Assembly: GCA_025455225.1 (NCBI GenBank)
Contig: JALOMY010000132.1
Location: 1 to 7,704, forward strand
Length of the DNA stretch: 7,704 nt
Origin: Cyclobacteriaceae bacterium
GTDB lineage: Bacteria; Bacteroidota; Bacteroidia; Cytophagales; Cyclobacteriaceae
Direction: 5' to 3'
The number at the start of each line of letters is the position of its first letter. The first letter of the stretch is position 1. The notes beneath the pieces are model-generated. The model was not told where the DNA came from. It saw only the letters and a list, made by a program, of their open reading frames with translations, and searched no databases. Position numbers and translations under genes: made by a program. This document shows positions 6,632 to 7,704 of the stretch, one piece after another.

Positions 6632-7051
6632 ATGATTTACATTTCCCGCAAAGAACATTTTAACGCGGCCCATAAACTATATAATCCGTCCTGGTCGAGG
6701 GAAAAAAACGTTGAAGTATTCGGACCTTGTGCGAACGAAAACTGGCACGGGCATAATTTCGATTTGATCGTTACCGTGAAAGGAATTCCGGATCCGGAAA
6801 CCGGGTTTGTGGTCGATCTGAAAAAACTAAGTACACTGATTCGAACGGAAGTGGTGGATAAGCTGGATCATAAAAACATTAACCTCGATGTAGAATTCAT
6901 GCAGGGAAAAATGGCAAGCTGCGAAAACCTGATCGTAGAAATATGGAAGATTCTGGAACGTTCACTTCCATCCATTACATCGCGTGGAAAATTGCACTCC
7001 GTTCGTTTGTATGAAACGCCACGCAATTATGTTGAGTACTTCGGAGAATAG
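6632..7051 (+). CDS. 6-pyruvoyltetrahydropterin synthase / QueD-family enzyme, eukaryote-like motif spacing
   Basis: A 139-residue cytoplasmic enzyme of the PTPS/QueD fold, full length for the family. The family acts on 7,8-dihydroneopterin triphosphate, removing triphosphate to give 6-pyruvoyl- or 6-carboxy-tetrahydropterin. Visible sites are zinc ligands His14 (FNAAH), His39 and His41 (HGHNF); catalytic Cys33; catalytic Asp79-His80 in DKLDHKNINLDV; and the pterin-binding Glu128 (RLYET). The Cys33-x5-HGH spacing and the LDHKNxxLDV and V/IWxxL stretches resemble animal PTPS more than E. coli QueD, which has C-x3-HGH. The usual PT(A/S)EN motif reads ASCEN at 95-99, with Glu98 retained. No queC, queE or queF is nearby to support queuosine synthesis, so the product could be a tetrahydropterin cofactor or the queuosine intermediate. 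It starts 6 bases after the preceding stop and lies 30 bases before lpxB. The family call is firm; the exact reaction is open. Confidence 0.93.
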   Translation: MIYISRKEHFNAAHKLYNPSWSREKNVEVFGPCANENWHGHNFDLIVTVKGIPDPETGFVVDLKKLSTLIRTEVVDKLDHKNINLDVEFMQGKMASCENLIVEIWKILERSLPSITSRGKLHSVRLYETPRNYVEYFGE

Positions 7052-7081
7052 AAGTACCTTATTGTGGGAATTATCAATCCG

Positions 7082-7704
7082 ATGAAATTTTACTTTGTTG
7101 CCGGTGAGCGATCAGGCGATTTGCATGGGGGAAACCTGATCCGCGAACTTCGAAGCCTTCATTCCAATATTGATTGCCGCGGCTTTGGCGGGGACCAGAT
7201 GATGCTGGCCGGTATGGAAGTAGTAGTTCATTATCGTGAACTTGCGTTCATGGGATTTACTGAAGTAGTGGCGAACCTGTTTACAATCGCCCGAAAACTC
7301 AGGCAATGCAAGGAAGATATCCTGGAATTTAAACCGGATGTTATTGTATTGATTGATTATGCCGGGTTTAATCTTCGCATCGCCCGGTTTGCAAAAAGCC
7401 AGGGCATCAAAGTCTTCTGGTATATATCGCCTAAGGTATGGGCATGGAATCAACAGCGGGCGTTGAAATTAAAAGCAAACATCGACCGAATGTTTGTTAT
7501 CCTTCCTTTTGAACAGGAATTTTTCAAACAGCACCAATGGGAAGTAGATTATGTAGGCAATCCGGTTCTGGATGCTGTCAAAAACCATAGTACAGATCCT
7601 GATTTTTTGAATCGTCATAACCTGGATCGGACTAAACCCTTGATTGCCTTATTGCCCGGAAGCCGGGTACAGGAAGTAAAACGAATTATTCCTGAAATGG
7701 CCAG
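7082..7704 (+). CDS. lpxB: Lipid-A-disaccharide synthase, 5' part (cut by the window end)
   Basis: The first 207 codons of a GT19 glycosyltransferase that joins UDP-2,3-diacylglucosamine and lipid X into the lipid A disaccharide at the inner face of the cytoplasmic membrane; E. coli LpxB is 382 residues, so a little over half is present. Family motifs in order: AGERSGDLHG (7-16; E. coli has GEASGD), AFMGFTEV, KPDVIVLIDYAGFN with Asp92 aligning with the conserved Asp98 of E. coli, YISPKVWAWNQQR, LPFEQEFF, VGNPVLDAV (E. coli has GH), and LLPGSRVQEV with Arg195. The reading frame is open to the edge with no frameshift. The ATG gives MKFYFVAGE, which places the first glycine loop where the family has it. 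The gap after the pterin synthase is 30 bases with no terminator, so read-through is likely; no clear separate promoter is seen in that gap. Confidence 0.96.
   Translation, partial: MKFYFVAGERSGDLHGGNLIRELRSLHSNIDCRGFGGDQMMLAGMEVVVHYRELAFMGFTEVVANLFTIARKLRQCKEDILEFKPDVIVLIDYAGFNLRIARFAKSQGIKVFWYISPKVWAWNQQRALKLKANIDRMFVILPFEQEFFKQHQWEVDYVGNPVLDAVKNHSTDPDFLNRHNLDRTKPLIALLPGSRVQEVKRIIPEMA

Noticed and set aside
6632..7051. Firm assignment of the pterin enzyme as queD
   Set aside because: The C-x5-HGH spacing and lack of queuosine neighbours argue against a definite gene symbol.
7052..7081. A separate promoter for lpxB in the 30-base gap
   Set aside because: No exact TAnnTTTG box is present in the gap; a promoter inside the upstream gene remains possible but is not visible.
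1..7704. A defence, CRISPR, phage or mobile-element system
   Set aside because: No repeats with spacers, transposase, integrase, nuclease or terminal inverted repeats are seen; all genes fit nutrient uptake, secretion or core metabolism.

Overview
The window looks like chromosomal DNA of a Bacteroidota bacterium, probably a Cytophagales-type environmental member. Four things point there: a SusC/SusD-type outer-membrane pair, lipoproteins with acidic residues right after the lipid-bearing cysteine, a secreted protease ending in a type IX secretion (T9SS) C-terminal sorting domain, and a promoter of the Bacteroidota TTTG/TAnnTTTG type with no Shine-Dalgarno sites. All recognisable genes are on the + strand, and coding density is very high. 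No RNA gene, insertion sequence, CRISPR array or prophage piece is visible, and no gene-free stretch exceeds 100 bases.

Left part (1-2440): the last codons of a SusC-like TonB-dependent receptor, then a SusD/RagB-like surface lipoprotein, then a two-domain beta-rich lipoprotein (Calx-beta-like plus calycin-like). Their gaps are 10 and 6 bases, and the unit closes with a strong intrinsic terminator at 2409-2440. This is the end of a nutrient-uptake operon in which SusC is the barrel, SusD the lid and the third protein a probable accessory binding protein.

Right part (2442-7704): immediately after the terminator lies a good Bacteroidota promoter whose -7 box ends 8 bases before the ATG of a 1150-residue S8 (subtilisin-family) protease. 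The protease carries a signal peptide, propeptide, complete catalytic set, KP-43-type beta-sandwich, a long beta-strand-rich region, a PKD domain, an Ig-like stretch and a T9SS sorting domain. It is followed 4 bases later by an unrecognised exported protein, 6 bases later by a 6-pyruvoyltetrahydropterin-synthase-family enzyme, and 30 bases later by lpxB (lipid A disaccharide synthase), which runs off the window.

Working model (inference): the secreted protease could generate peptides that the neighbouring SusCD-like complex imports, comparable to the RagAB peptide importer. The pterin and lipid A genes appear to be housekeeping genes co-located downstream. I see no clearly new defence or mobile system. 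The points most worth a second look are the apparently leaderless protease transcript, the eukaryote-like motif spacing of the pterin enzyme, and the unknown exported protein tightly coupled to the protease.
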